Below are positions 1 through 8,751 of a stretch of 64,000 nucleotides of DNA, piece by piece (position 1 is the stretch's first letter; each line of letters starts with the position of its first letter). This DNA comes from CAVXNB01 sp963763085 (GTDB taxonomy: Bacteria; Actinomycetota; Acidimicrobiia; Acidimicrobiales; Bog-793), in contig CAVXNB010000003.1 in the NCBI GenBank assembly GCA_963763085.1, positions 124,001 through 188,000 on the forward strand, given 5' to 3'. The notes beneath the pieces are model-generated. The model was not told the origin of the DNA. It saw nothing but the letters and a program-made list of their open reading frames with translations, and did no database searches. Made by a program: the position numbers and the translations under genes.

Positions 1-249
1 CGTCTGTACGCTACCGACAGCACTGACGACTCCGTGGACGTTGTCGTCGGACCCTGGCGGGTGGGAACACCGATCGTGGCCGTCACGCCATGTGGCTCGA
101 ACGCCGCCCCGGCGACCTGCCCGGCCCCTCCGACCTATCCAGCCAACTACCTCGGCGTCGAGAACCCCTGGACCGGGAACATCCAGCAGCTCAATGTGAC
201 CGGCGCCACGTTCACACCGCAGGGCGGTCTGCTGTTCGTGGCCCCGCGC
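1..249 (+). pseudogene. C-terminal fragment of an unrecognised exported-type protein, cut by the left edge
   Basis: The frame is open from the first base and reads through a Thr/Pro/Gly/Asn-rich stretch (ATDSTDDSV, then NPWTGNIQQLNVTG, then PQGGLLFVAP) that looks like the end of a secreted beta-rich protein. The frame stays open to base 693, but after about base 250 the translation turns Arg/Ser-rich and loses any protein-like pattern, so the real coding part probably ends near there by a frameshift or truncation. The family is not recognised. Bases 250-580 show no convincing gene on either strand. Confidence 0.35.
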
Positions 250-581
250 CACGCGCCACTGCTCGCGCCATCACCGGAGACCTTGAAAGGACGGCGGAGA
301 ACTCTAGGTGTCGCCGTCTTCGGCTGGGATCGCAGTCACGTTGGTCCCGTCGTCGAAGAACCGCATGAGTCCTGTTTGGTGGAGAGTGATAGCGCCCGCG
401 CCTGCGCAACCGTCAGAGACTTGAACAGCGCGGCAAGCCGCGCCTCCCGCAGAACGCTCACCTGCCGCAGAAGGCGGTCGTCGTGGCCACCTCTGAGCAG
501 AAAGCTCGCACGACGCCATTCACCCAAACTAGGGAGCGGAAGGCGACGACGGCACGCCGACCCGGTTGCAGTCGTGCGACG

Positions 582-839
582 ATGCAGCGCATCTTGCGAT
601 TGGACGTCGCTCCATATCAACAAATCGTCCAACAAGTGCGTCATGCGCTCCGGCTCGGGGTCCTCGTCATCGGCAACCAGCTCCCCACCCTGAAGGAGGC
701 CTCGACCAGCCTCGCGATAAACCCGAACACGGTGTTGAAGGCGTATAAGTTGTCTTCCTCGCAGCTGCGCTCTCTCTCTGCGGCTTTACGTACTGGTGGC
801 TACGACGTCAGTACACGTGAATCCCCCAACCTGGACTAG
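582..839 (+). pseudogene. Truncated GntR-family (YtrA-type) regulator remnant
   Basis: The ATG at 582 opens a frame whose first ~55 residues match the DNA-binding half of YtrA-type GntR regulators. The pattern (PYQQIVQQVRHALRLGVL, then LPTLKEA, then INPNTVLKAY) is nearly the same as in the intact regulator at 4409-4825 in this window. After KAY (about base 750) the similarity stops: the end of the winged helix and the GxGTFV motif are missing and the remaining ~30 residues are unrelated. It is therefore probably a dead partial copy. No partner ABC genes follow it. A truncated protein acting as a dimerisation competitor is conceivable but unsupported. Confidence 0.6.
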
Positions 840-1102
840 CTGCGCACTTCCTCGTGCACGGCCGCGGAGCGACCCTCGGAATCGGTCACTTGACGGTCGA
901 AGGTGCGTGGACCGGTGCCCGCCGGACGTTGGGACATGCCAAAGACGATAATCGAGGCGACCAAGCCGACGGCTCCGACGACCATGAGGATGATCCCCAC
1001 GGTGGAGACGTTGAACCCGTGTCCCGTGGTGGTCACCGCCCAGTGCATGATTGCGCCTGCCGCGATTGCGAGCGCGCTGAAGAACATTCCCGTACGTCCC
1101 AT
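836..1102 (-). CDS. DUF6458-family small membrane protein
   Basis: An 88-residue protein with two hydrophobic helices (about residues 5-25 and 33-55), the second in the sequence VGIILMVVGAVGLVASI, followed by a charged cytoplasmic tail. This two-helix plan, with a conserved GxxLMxxGxxGL second segment, is typical of DUF6458, a family common in Actinobacteria with no known function. The start at 1102 has a weak AGGCAAG upstream. The stop overlaps the end of the convergent GntR remnant by four bases. It is divergent from the winged-helix regulator at 1241, so the regulator may control it. Confidence 0.75.
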   Translation of the reverse strand: MGRTGMFFSALAIAAGAIMHWAVTTTGHGFNVSTVGIILMVVGAVGLVASIIVFGMSQRPAGTGPRTFDRQVTDSEGRSAAVHEEVRS

Positions 1103-1148
1103 TACTTGCCTACTTCCATCTGGTTGCCCTGGTCATCGACCAGGCGCA

Positions 1149-1174
1149 AATCGAGCGAGAATCTCGCTTCGATT
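1149..1174. other. Imperfect hairpin in the divergent spacer
   Basis: Arms AATCGAGCGAGA and TCTCGCTTCGATT pair over about 12 bp with one bulged base and a one-base centre, so it is nearly a continuous dyad. It lies 47 bases upstream of the DUF6458 start and could be an operator or a 5'-leader structure. Nothing in the sequence decides between these. Confidence 0.4.
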
Positions 1175-1188
1175 CATGTGACCATACT

Positions 1189-1206
1189 CTAGTTATTCTA
1201 AACTAG
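1189..1206. promoter_or_regulatory. Candidate operator of the winged-helix regulator
   Basis: Perfect dyad CTAGTT-(6)-AACTAG, 35 bases before the regulator gene at 1241 and within an AT-rich patch that is unusual here. MarR-like proteins often bind such 16-20 bp dyads and repress themselves and a divergent neighbour. The assignment is inferred from position. Confidence 0.4.
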
Positions 1207-1240
1207 CAATTGACTTCCAGAATGGAGTAGGCTCCTGACC

Positions 1241-1558
1241 ATGCCAGAGTGGAGTTTTCTCACCAATCACGCTCGGGTTCTCGTCTGCGTCGCCCGCGAT
1301 CCCGGAACACGTCTTCGCGACATCGCCACCACGCTCGGCATCACCGAACGCAGCGTGTTTGGCATTGTCACCGATCTGATCGCTGCCGGTTACGTCACCA
1401 AGGACAAAGATGGCCGACGCAATCGTTACAGCATCCAAGGGCACCTTCTCCTACGCGAGGATCTCGGTCGGGAACAGACACTCGATGAGCTTCTGGCGGT
1501 GCTCGTCGAACAGAAGGCTCACCCTAAGCAGCGAAAGCGGACTGGGTCCGCTGCCTGA
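1241..1558 (+). CDS. Small winged-helix (MarR-like) transcriptional regulator
   Basis: A 105-residue protein that is almost entirely one winged helix. An N-terminal helix (FLTNHARVLVCVARDP) is followed by the helix-turn-helix LRDIATTLGITERSVFGIVTDL (about residues 26-47) and a basic wing (YVTKDKDGRRNRYSI). The C-terminal ~40 residues form a helix (LDELLAVLVEQK), probably for dimerisation. It lacks a ligand domain, as in short MarR/ArsR-like actinobacterial regulators. It is divergent from the DUF6458 gene, with a dyad in between. The ligand is unknown. Confidence 0.75.
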   Translation: MPEWSFLTNHARVLVCVARDPGTRLRDIATTLGITERSVFGIVTDLIAAGYVTKDKDGRRNRYSIQGHLLLREDLGREQTLDELLAVLVEQKAHPKQRKRTGSAA

Positions 1559-1799
1559 TCCCGAATAACAGGCGCTTGGCGGGTCATCGCATCCAGCCGA
1601 TGGTGAGTGCGCTTTCCATCGGAGCTGAGCGTCTTGATGGTGTGCAGTTTCGGCCTGGCGCCCGGTGCCGGCGCCCTGCCGTGCCTGCGTCAGCTCCACG
1701 GGTAGGTGAGGATCCGACGGTCGGGGGTCGGGGGGGGCGGCGGTTCCCCTCGAGGCGGTTATCAAGCCTTTACCGTCACGGAGTCGATAGCTTTATTCG

Positions 1800-2588
1800 A
1801 TGTTGACGGGAGCCTGGGTCTACGTCGCTGCCGTCGCGGCGTCGTTCTCCATCGCCACCGTCGCGAGTCCTGCCGGCGTCTCTGGCGCGGTCCTCCTGCT
1901 CCCTTTTCAGGTAAGCGTGCTCGGCACGCCCAGCCCAGCGGTCACCCCCACGAACTTGCTCTACAACGTTGTCGCGACACCGGGCGCGCTCTATCGGTAT
2001 TGGCGCCAGGGCCAGACCGGGGGGTCGCTGACCCGAGTCTTGCTGGTCGGAACCATTCCCGGTGTCATAGCGGGCTCGGTTGTCCGCGTCGAGTTCTTGC
2101 CGGGAGCCCGAGCCTTTGACTCCGTGATCGCGATTGTCCTTGTGCCACTTGGTGCATGGCTCCTGGTCCGTCGCCAGAGGAAAGGAGATGAAAGACCCTT
2201 TCGCCAGTTCTCATGGCCGACTCTCACGGTCGCCGCCGCGATCGTCGGTTGCGTAGGTGGCATCTACGGCATCGGCGGCGGATCAATTCTCGCCCCGGCT
2301 CTCATCGGCTCAGGACGACCCGCGAGCGAGGTCGCACCTGCCACGCTGTCCTCGACCTTTGTGGCGTCTGTAGTCGGCGTGATCGCCTTCGTGATCCTCT
2401 CCATGCACCATCACGGTTCGATTGCGCCGGATTGGGGTGTCGGCGTCGCTCTCGGCCTTGGCGGGCTATTCGGTAGCTACACCGGAGCGCGGCTCCAGCC
2501 GAGCTTGCCTGAGGCTGCAGTCAGACGCGTCCTCGGATTGCTCGTGCTCGCCATTGGGATCCGCTACGCGTGGCTCGCGATCCGTTAG
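1800..2588 (+). CDS. TauE/SafE (TSUP) family membrane transporter
   Basis: A 262-residue, strongly hydrophobic protein with about eight membrane segments in two repeats. Each repeat carries a glycine-rich motif: near the N-terminus SPAGVSGAVLLLPFQ, and in the middle GGIYGIGGGSILAPAL, which is the hallmark of TSUP carriers exporting or importing sulfite, sulfoacetate and related organosulfur or C2 compounds. Length matches the family. The ATG at 1800 follows an AT-rich stretch with a poorly placed GGAG. It has no operon partner, so the substrate cannot be inferred. The 240 bases before it hold only a poly-G run (about 1720-1740) and no gene I can support. Confidence 0.85.
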   Translation: MLTGAWVYVAAVAASFSIATVASPAGVSGAVLLLPFQVSVLGTPSPAVTPTNLLYNVVATPGALYRYWRQGQTGGSLTRVLLVGTIPGVIAGSVVRVEFLPGARAFDSVIAIVLVPLGAWLLVRRQRKGDERPFRQFSWPTLTVAAAIVGCVGGIYGIGGGSILAPALIGSGRPASEVAPATLSSTFVASVVGVIAFVILSMHHHGSIAPDWGVGVALGLGGLFGSYTGARLQPSLPEAAVRRVLGLLVLAIGIRYAWLAIR

Positions 2589-2743
2589 CTGCTCTGGAGG
2601 TGGGCCGGGCGTCCTTGGGCCACATGACGGCGTACTTCTTCACCGGCGCTCTCCCGACGAAGGGAACCGAATGCAACCAGAACCTCCAGCCCTTCGCGGC
2701 CTCGATCGGATAGCCATCACGAGCCTGGCAGCGCGCCCGTCGC

Positions 2744-3507
2744 TCACGCGTCGCGAGTCACGACCATCCGATACGCCAATGCGACAAGGCCGGCGGCCAA
2801 CACGAGGAACAATCCGGTCTCGATTCCTTGGAAAGCCCAGAACCGATTCGCCGGCTGGTAGGTAAGCAGAGTGCCATTCGATCCGACATCTGTAGGATTC
2901 GAAAGCAGCCACGCACCAGCCGGTAGCCCTTGAGCGAGGGTAAGCGACTCTGGACACAGGGCTCATGAAGTTCGGCCGAACAAGTACGGCGATCACTACG
3001 CGCACGGCGACGAACGCTGCCAAGGTCGTAGCCATGGCAGGAAGGACTCGCCGAAACATCGAGCCCACGGTAATGCCGAGCACGACGGCAAACACCGAAT
3101 ACGCCACGGGCACGATCCCCTGGATGTCGAACGGACCGGGGCCAAGCCGGGAACGACCGAGCGATACCTCACCGAGACTCCACCACGTGACGACTGCAGT
3201 GACTGCCGCACCCCACACCGCTGCAGCGAGGATCGCCCACGTCAGATTGCTGCTGCAACCAGCGGCGTCGCGTGATGCCTTGGGTCCACGCGAGGCCATT
3301 CGTACCGTCCTCGAACTCCCTGGCGAGAAGCGGCGCACCCCAGAACAGTCCGAGGAGAAGTGGCACGACCACGGTGGCGTAGACGATCGCCTCGATGAGA
3401 TGGTTGTCCCTCCTCGGGATGAGCAAGAGCGCGGCCGTGAGGACTATCAACGACGCTGCGGCGACGAGCAGCTGCTTGCGGTGGAGGCGCCACATCAGAT
3501 AGGTCAT
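2744..3507 (-). CDS. ABC-2-type permease of the Ytr-like operon (two frameshifts)
   Basis: Three consecutive minus-strand frames read as one ~253-residue permease. The N-terminal part from 3507 has two membrane helices and the family motif FEDGTNGLAWTQGITRRRW. A middle frame holds three or four further helices up to RPNFMSP. A last frame gives the final helix ending MVVTRDA and a stop at 2744. The shifts lie near 3248-3256 and 2945-2965, and removing one base at each restores the frame. The start overlaps the ATPase stop (ATGA), so the ATPase and permease are translationally coupled. The family (YtrC/YtrD-like, GntR-controlled exporters induced by cell-envelope antibiotics) is known; substrate is unknown. 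Either sequence errors or a true pseudogene. Confidence 0.7.
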
Positions 3508-4412
3508 TTGGCGTGTCCGAGCTCGACCAGCTGACCGTCAGCCGGCTCTTCGTCGTGTTCCATGTAGGCGAGAACGATGTCCTCCAACCCGACCTCAGTC
3601 ACTTCCCAGGACGGATCGAGGACCGGACCGTCCACTCGAACGAGAAGGCGTGTCTGTCGAGGCGTCTGGGTCGCCTTGATGACTCTGAGGCCAGGTTCGA
3701 TCTCGTTCAGACCCCGACGTGGACCGAGGAGCGTCCGATGACCGGTGAGCAGTTCGTCGATGTCGCCGCAGAGCTGAGTTCGCGACGCGGCGAGAAGGAT
3801 CAGGTGATCACAGACCCGCTCGAGATCGTGGAGCAGGTGTGACGACACAACGACCGAGAGACCCTCATCGGCGACCGCCCCGGTGAGCGACGTCAGGAAC
3901 TCTCGACGAGCTAAGGGGTCCAACGCGGCCATCGGCTCGTCGAGCAGCAGGAGCTGGGGCCGCTTAGCCAGAACAAGGCTCAGGCCGACTTGGGCGCGCT
4001 GGCCGCCCGAAAGTGTGGCCACCGGTCGGTTTGTCGGGATCCTCAGCGCGGCGAGTCGCGCCCGAGCGGCAGCGGCATCCCAGTTCCGATTGAGGCGCGC
4101 GCCGATCTCCAGGTGATCGTCGGCGCTCAGCCGCCTGTAGAGGGGCACGTCTTGAGCCAGGTATCCGATGCTCGCTAAGAACTCCTCGCTCTGTTCGGGT
4201 GCTCGGCCGAGCACCTCCGCTTGACCCGCGCTCGGAGCACTCAGCCCGACAAGGAGCTTCAGCAAGGTCGTCTTTCCCGCCCCGTTCGGTCCGACCAACG
4301 CTGTGACGTGACCACGCGGCACCGACACCGAGACGTCCTGCAGAGCCCAGCTGGATCTGAAGCGCTTGCCCAACCCGGTCGTGTGGATCGCAGGTACGTC
4401 TCCCACGTTCAC
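3504..4412 (-). CDS. ABC transporter ATP-binding protein (YtrB-like)
   Basis: A 302-residue single nucleotide-binding domain. Walker A GPNGAGKTT lies at about residues 40-48, the signature LSGGQRAQVGLSL at about 137, Walker B LLLLDEPMAALDP just after it, and the switch histidine in VVSSHLLHD. The C-terminal ~80 residues after the D-loop are typical of the YtrB/CcmA group of exporters. It sits between the GntR regulator (4-base overlap upstream) and the permease (4-base overlap downstream). It should energise the permease at 2744-3507 and be repressed by the regulator at 4409-4825. Confidence 0.9.
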   Translation of the reverse strand: MNVGDVPAIHTTGLGKRFRSSWALQDVSVSVPRGHVTALVGPNGAGKTTLLKLLVGLSAPSAGQAEVLGRAPEQSEEFLASIGYLAQDVPLYRRLSADDHLEIGARLNRNWDAAAARARLAALRIPTNRPVATLSGGQRAQVGLSLVLAKRPQLLLLDEPMAALDPLARREFLTSLTGAVADEGLSVVVSSHLLHDLERVCDHLILLAASRTQLCGDIDELLTGHRTLLGPRRGLNEIEPGLRVIKATQTPRQTRLLVRVDGPVLDPSWEVTEVGLEDIVLAYMEHDEEPADGQLVELGHAK

Positions 4413-4825
4413 GCCGTTCTCTCAACGCGCGAGCCGGAGAGTGTTGCGCGCAGCATGGATTCGATGGACTCGTCGTCGAGGCCTTCGTGTCGCGCCGTCT
4501 GCACCCACCGTTCGAGGCTGCGGGCCAAGCGTGCCTGGGTATCCGGCGGTGGGCCTGAAGGACGCCGAGAGACGAATGTGCCGACGCCTTGGCGACCTTC
4601 CACGAGGCCTTCGTGTTCGAGCTGCCAGTAGGCCTTCATCACGGTGTTCGGGTTGATGGCTACCTCGGCGACCACCTCTTTCACCGTCGGCAGCTTGTCC
4701 CCAACGTCCAGTATTCCCATCCGGAGGGCCTGCTTGACCTGCTGAGCCAGCTGCATGTACGCGGGCACTCCGGAGTCCGGGTTCAGCTGGAAGCTGATCG
4801 ATTGCCTCAGCACTTCTCTATTCAT
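4409..4825 (-). CDS. GntR-family (YtrA subfamily) transcriptional repressor
   Basis: A 138-residue short GntR protein. The winged helix covers about residues 15-80 (QQVKQALRMGILDVGDKLP, TVKEVVAEVAINPNTVMKAY, LEHEGLVEGRQGVGTFV). The small helical tail of ~45 residues is the YtrA type, which lacks a ligand domain. The start codon lies directly against a perfect dyad at 4825-4840, which suggests autorepression. It is the first gene of an operon with the ATPase and permease. In characterised relatives the operon is derepressed by cell-wall antibiotics; that is family knowledge and not visible here. Confidence 0.88.
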   Translation of the reverse strand: MNREVLRQSISFQLNPDSGVPAYMQLAQQVKQALRMGILDVGDKLPTVKEVVAEVAINPNTVMKAYWQLEHEGLVEGRQGVGTFVSRRPSGPPPDTQARLARSLERWVQTARHEGLDDESIESMLRATLSGSRVERTA

Positions 4826-4840
4826 CTAGAGAACTCTAGA
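4825..4840. promoter_or_regulatory. Perfect 7-2-7 dyad, candidate YtrA-type operator
   Basis: TCTAGAG-AA-CTCTAGA touches the first base of the GntR gene's start codon. Both arms match perfectly. Position and symmetry fit an autoregulatory GntR/YtrA site that would occlude the start region. Confidence 0.6.
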
Positions 4841-4930
4841 AGCGAGTGTCCGAGAAGTCAAACGCGTTAGTTGATCCTGGCGCCACCAGGCTCCTCACCA
4901 GGTGCCGCTTGACACATGCGTGAGAGCTGA

Positions 4931-5351
4931 CTACTCGCGGTCGTCCTCCACGTCCAGGTTGTAAAAGGTCGGAGGGCCGTCCGCGAAACCCATCATCTTC
5001 GACGAAAGCGCATCGGTCTCGGGCAGCGCGGAGTTCGCCATCGCGTCTTCGAATGAGTCGAAGAACACGATATTGAAGTAACGCCCGGGGTCGTCGCGAT
5101 CGCTGCACAGAACGTGGCGGCGCGCTGTGTGTTTGCCTAAGAGCAGATCTCCAAGACAACGCCGCAATCGAGTCTTCGAATGAGTCGAAGAACAGGATAT
5201 TGAAGTAACGCCAGGGGTCGTCGCGATCGCTGCACAGAACACGGCGGCGCGCCGTCCGCTTGCCTTCGGTGGCGGTCTCCCACTCCTCGGCGACTTCGCG
5301 CATCTCGTCGAAATGCGTCGTGCGGAACTCGATGACTTGTACAAATGCCAT
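4931..5351 (-). pseudogene. Small dimeric alpha/beta-barrel-like protein gene broken by an internal duplication
   Basis: The ATG at 5351 has an excellent AGGAGG seven bases upstream and opens MAFVQVIEFRT, the start of a ~100-residue actinobacterial family related to antibiotic-biosynthesis-monooxygenase folds. The frame runs through CSDRDDPWRYFNILFFDSFED. The same segment then occurs again in another frame (CSDRDDPGRYFNIVFFDSFED), followed by the normal family ending (ADGPPTFYNLDVEDDRE, stop at 4931). The two copies are 127 bases apart, which is not a multiple of three, so the second copy is out of frame. Deleting one repeat unit would restore a single ~97-residue protein. Function of the family is unknown. 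Confidence 0.6.
5041..5265. repeat. Imperfect direct repeat (about 98 bp, offset 127 bp)
   Basis: Copies at 5041-5138 and 5168-5265 share the run TCTTCGAATGAGTCGAAGAA and most of what follows, with about nine mismatches. That divergence argues for recombination between two diverged paralogues rather than a fresh duplication. A 29-base spacer separates the copies. Confidence 0.75.
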
Positions 5352-5461
5352 TCTGGGATCCTCCTTTGCGAGACCCGTGGACCAAGAAGATCTAGCTGTA
5401 ACCAACCTAGAACGGAGATCGACCCTGACACGACGAAAACAGGCTATCTGAAGCAAATGGC

Positions 5462-6653
5462 CTACGCCCGGCCATGACGGAAAGAAGACGCGTCAGGACG
5501 GTAGGCATAGCGGGTGACAGCATCCAGATCGACGGTCACTCCGAGCCCTGGTGCGTCTGGCACGGCGACACAGCCGTCGTCTCCAATAGGAAACTGCTCG
5601 TGTGTGAGGTCTCGTATCAGCGGCGAGTCGCTGAGACAGAACTCGACAAGGGTGTCCCCCGGACGCACGGCGAGCACCTGGACGCTGGCAGCGAGTGTGA
5701 TGCGCGTCTTATAGCCGTGCGGCACGAGATCGCAGCCGAACTGGTCGGCGAGCTTGCCCACCTGCAAAAGGCCCGTGATGCCACCGACCACCGACGGGTC
5801 CGGCTGCAGCACGTCCGCGTGGCCTCGTACCAGCATGTCCTCCCATTCGGCCGGATGAGTCAGCCCGAGATCACCGACGCCGATCCTTATGCCACAGTCG
5901 CGTAACGCTCGATGGCCCACGACGTCGTCAAGGTGCAGCGGCGCCTCGAGCATCCAGGCTCCTGCGTCCCTCAGCATCCTCGCGACCTCCAATGCGGCAG
6001 GAACGCCTTCGTAGGCAAGGGCACCGTCGACGATGATTCGCCCACTGCCAGCCACGTCGCACGCGGTCGAGACAAGCGTCCCCGCCGCAGTGAGATCCTC
6101 GAGCCACCATGGTTCGACGAAAAGCTTGAAATGGCGAAATCCTCGGGCGCGAAAGCCTTCAAGGCGCTCTCGAAGCTGGCCCGGGTCGTCGGGAGTTGGA
6201 AACGACGACGCATAGACCTGCACGCGGTCATTCTGCTGCCCACCGAGCAGACGCCAGATCGGAACACCGGCAACCTTGGCACACAGGTCCCAGATGGCAA
6301 TGTCGAGAGCCCCGATCGCGTGCATGACGATGCCCCGTCTCCCGATGTACTCGGTGCCTGCGTACATCGCGGCGTGGATCCCCGCCACATCGGTCGGGTC
6401 CCGCCCAACGACGATCTCGCGAAGGGCTCGTGCGGCGCTGTGTGCCGAGGGACCCTCCACGATCGCGGCGTACCGCAGAAGGCAGCGACTCGGCCTCGCC
6501 ATAGCCTTCCAGTCCGTTATCTGCTCTCACTATGACGAAGGTCGTCTCGTAAGAGCCGTCGAACACGTCTGCGTCGACATTCGCTGTGCGGAGGTGATGA
6601 ACTTCGACATCTTCGATCGTGCAGCACCCCGCCGTCGAGCTCATGTCATCCAT
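5462..6653 (-). CDS. Enolase-superfamily (mandelate racemase type) sugar-acid dehydratase, frameshifted
   Basis: The frame from 6653 gives the N-terminal capping domain up to GYGEAESLPSAV. The rest of the protein (from AIVEGPSAHS to the stop at 5462) is in the next frame. Removing one base near 6474 joins them into a 396-residue protein, the normal length. Barrel residues: the FKLFVEP strand with the active-site lysine, the metal acids in IIVDGALAYEG, MLEAPLH and IGVGDLG (Asp in place of the usual third Glu), and the catalytic histidine in LVPHGYKT. Such enzymes dehydrate aldonic/uronic acids to 2-keto-3-deoxy acids. It is divergent from the SMP-30 lactonase at 6788, which would supply the acid. 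It is a distant paralogue of the genes at 14514 and 29176. Confidence 0.75.
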
Positions 6654-6787
6654 CGCTTCCTGTCATCGAAGTCGTACTAGGGAAACCGATTTTATTATTG
6701 CTTTTGGAAATGCTCAAGGGCCGAGGAATAGAGTATTGATCTGTTAGCGTTTTTGTTGATCGGCTGCCTCAGGGAGGATCAGGGTTC

Positions 6788-7633
6788 GTGGTTCCGCTCG
6801 AATGCCGGACGCTAGTTGAAGGACTCGATCATCCCGAGGGGGTGGCCCGAGGTCCTGACGGAAGACTCTGGGCAGGCGGCGAAGCCGGGCAACTCTATGT
6901 CATCGGCCTGGAGGGCACCTTTGAACAGGTCGCCACGACCTCGGGGTTCGTCACCGGCCTCGCCCTCGACCAAGCCGGGCGAATCTATGCCTGCGACATC
7001 GAGCGCAAGGAAGTCCTCAGGATCGATCCGACCGACGGCACGGTAGCCGTCTGGTCCACAGGCACCGACGCCGACCGGATGGTGCTTCCCAATTATCCGG
7101 TCTTCGATAACGCCGGCAATCTCTACGTCACCGATTCCGGAGACTGGGACGGTCACAACGGTCGTATCTTCCGAATTTCCCCAGCCGGTGCCACGACGCT
7201 TTGGAGCGAGGAGCCGACGGACTTTCCGAACCAGCTCTGTCTCGACTCCTCGGGCGAAGCCCTGCTCGTGATCGAGTCCACGCTTCCAGGTTTGAGCCGG
7301 ATCCCGATCACCTCCGATGGCCGGGCCGGAGGGCGCGAGATCGTCGTGGTGCTTCCCGAGACGGTCCCGGACGGCGTCGCCACGAACGCCGACGGATCCG
7401 AAATCTTCGTGTCCTGCTATCGGCCGGACCGCATCTATTGCGTCCGTCCCAACGGCGAGGCTGAGATCGTCGCCGATGATCCATTCGGAGTTACCTTGAA
7501 CCAGCCAACAAGCCTTGCTTTCGTGGGAGAGGATCTGGACAAGCTCGCCATCGCGAACCTTGGCGGATGGCACGTGAGCATTGCTCAGCCAGGGACCTCG
7601 AGTGGCCCAGTCGCGTTCCCGCACCTGCCGTGA
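6788..7633 (+). CDS. SMP-30/gluconolactonase-family lactonase
   Basis: A 281-residue six-bladed propeller. The metal-ligand Glu is at residue 17 (LDHPEGVA), and blade motifs follow (GRIYACDIERKEVLRID, GNLYVTDSG, PNQLCLD, PDGVATNADG, with the last providing the late metal Asp). The GTG start has GGGAGGATC upstream. Family enzymes hydrolyse sugar lactones, here presumably those made by the SDRs encoded nearby, to acids for the enolase-type dehydratases. It is translationally coupled by GTGA to the LacI-family gene. A possible LacI half-site (TGTTAGCG) lies at 6742-6749 in its promoter region. Confidence 0.85.
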   Translation: MVPLECRTLVEGLDHPEGVARGPDGRLWAGGEAGQLYVIGLEGTFEQVATTSGFVTGLALDQAGRIYACDIERKEVLRIDPTDGTVAVWSTGTDADRMVLPNYPVFDNAGNLYVTDSGDWDGHNGRIFRISPAGATTLWSEEPTDFPNQLCLDSSGEALLVIESTLPGLSRIPITSDGRAGGREIVVVLPETVPDGVATNADGSEIFVSCYRPDRIYCVRPNGEAEIVADDPFGVTLNQPTSLAFVGEDLDKLAIANLGGWHVSIAQPGTSSGPVAFPHLP

Positions 7634-8733
7634 CGAGCAAGCGTTCCACGGAACCCGCGTGTGATCGAGATTCTCGTCCTGCGCCATCGAGGTTGCCGCC
7701 CGCTCGGTCAGATGACCCTTCCACGCCTCCGACCGGACGTCGTGCCCGACTTGCCGACGTCGCTTTGGAAGCAGGGGTATCGAAGGGCATAGCCTCCCGT
7801 GTTCTCAACGACTACGAGGTCGCGATCCGCTCAGAGACCCGGCGACGGGTGATCGCCGCCGCCGGGCGGCTTCGCTACCAGCCGCATGCGTCGGCCCGCA
7901 ACCTCAGAAGCACTCGCACCGGCGCGGCCGCGATGACCGTGCCCGACCTCGCGAACCCGGTGTATGCGCGGCTCGTCCGCGGCGCGTTCGCGGAGGCGAA
8001 CCGAAGCGATGTCTCTCTCTTGTTGCTCGAAGACCAGCCCGACATGGAACGCCAGCTCGCGACTTTGGTCCTCTCCGGTCGCGTCGACGGGCTCGTCATC
8101 GCATCGGCCTCTCCCGACCACCTCGTGATCTCGTCGTTGCCTTTTCAGGTTCCCCACGTATTCTTGAATCGGACGGTCCCAGGGAGCGGCAGAAACGTCA
8201 CGATGGACGACTGGTCGACCGGAGAAGTCGCCCTCGAATACCTGTCAGGGCTCGGGCACCGGCGGATTGGTCACATCGCTGGTCCTGCGGGTCTGTCGAC
8301 GGCCGAGGTCCGTATCGAATCCTTCCTCCACTACGCCGGCGAGTTCGGTGTTGAGTCCCGTCCCGTCGTGCGCGGCGATTTCTCGGAGGAAGGCGGTGCG
8401 CGAGCGGCGGAGCAGCTCCTGGACGAGTCGCCCGAGGTGACAGCACTGACGACGAGCATCCTCGCCCAAGCCGTCGGCGTGCTCGAGGTGATCTGGAGAA
8501 GAGGCCTGTCCGTTCCGGGCGACATCTCCGTCCTCGCCTACGACGAGCTCGCCCTTGCGGCCTTTCTGCTACCGCCGGTCACAACGCTCTGGATGCCACT
8601 CGAGGAGTTGGGCGGCGCCGGGGTCGCAGCGGTGCTTTCAGAGATCGCGGGAGGCGAGCCGGTCGACGTCATGATTCCGACCGCTCCCCGTCTCGTCGTC
8701 CGAGAGTCGACCGGCCCGCCCAGAAGGGACTGA
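7630..8733 (+). CDS. LacI-family transcriptional regulator
   Basis: I chose the GTG at 7630, which overlaps the lactonase stop (GTGA), giving 367 residues. Unusually, about 38 low-complexity residues precede the helix-turn-helix (LADVALEAGVSKGIASRVLN, about 41-60), followed by the hinge helix region and a periplasmic-binding-protein-like effector domain from about 100 (LANPVYARLVRGAFAEA; HVFLNRTV; GHRRIGHIAGP). The effector is presumably a sugar or sugar acid. It faces the end of the nine-gene operon at 8752-19017 and is co-transcribed with the lactonase, so it may control both. Convergent genes are only 18 bases apart. Confidence 0.85.
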   Translation: MTSKRSTEPACDRDSRPAPSRLPPARSDDPSTPPTGRRARLADVALEAGVSKGIASRVLNDYEVAIRSETRRRVIAAAGRLRYQPHASARNLRSTRTGAAAMTVPDLANPVYARLVRGAFAEANRSDVSLLLLEDQPDMERQLATLVLSGRVDGLVIASASPDHLVISSLPFQVPHVFLNRTVPGSGRNVTMDDWSTGEVALEYLSGLGHRRIGHIAGPAGLSTAEVRIESFLHYAGEFGVESRPVVRGDFSEEGGARAAEQLLDESPEVTALTTSILAQAVGVLEVIWRRGLSVPGDISVLAYDELALAAFLLPPVTTLWMPLEELGGAGVAAVLSEIAGGEPVDVMIPTAPRLVVRESTGPPRRD

Positions 8734-8751
8734 CGGACCAGTTCGCGGAAG

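Noticed and set aside
1559..1799. Possible small gene between the winged-helix regulator and the TSUP transporter
   Set aside because: Frames on both strands are short and have no recognisable pattern; the region has a poly-G run and looks like spacer.
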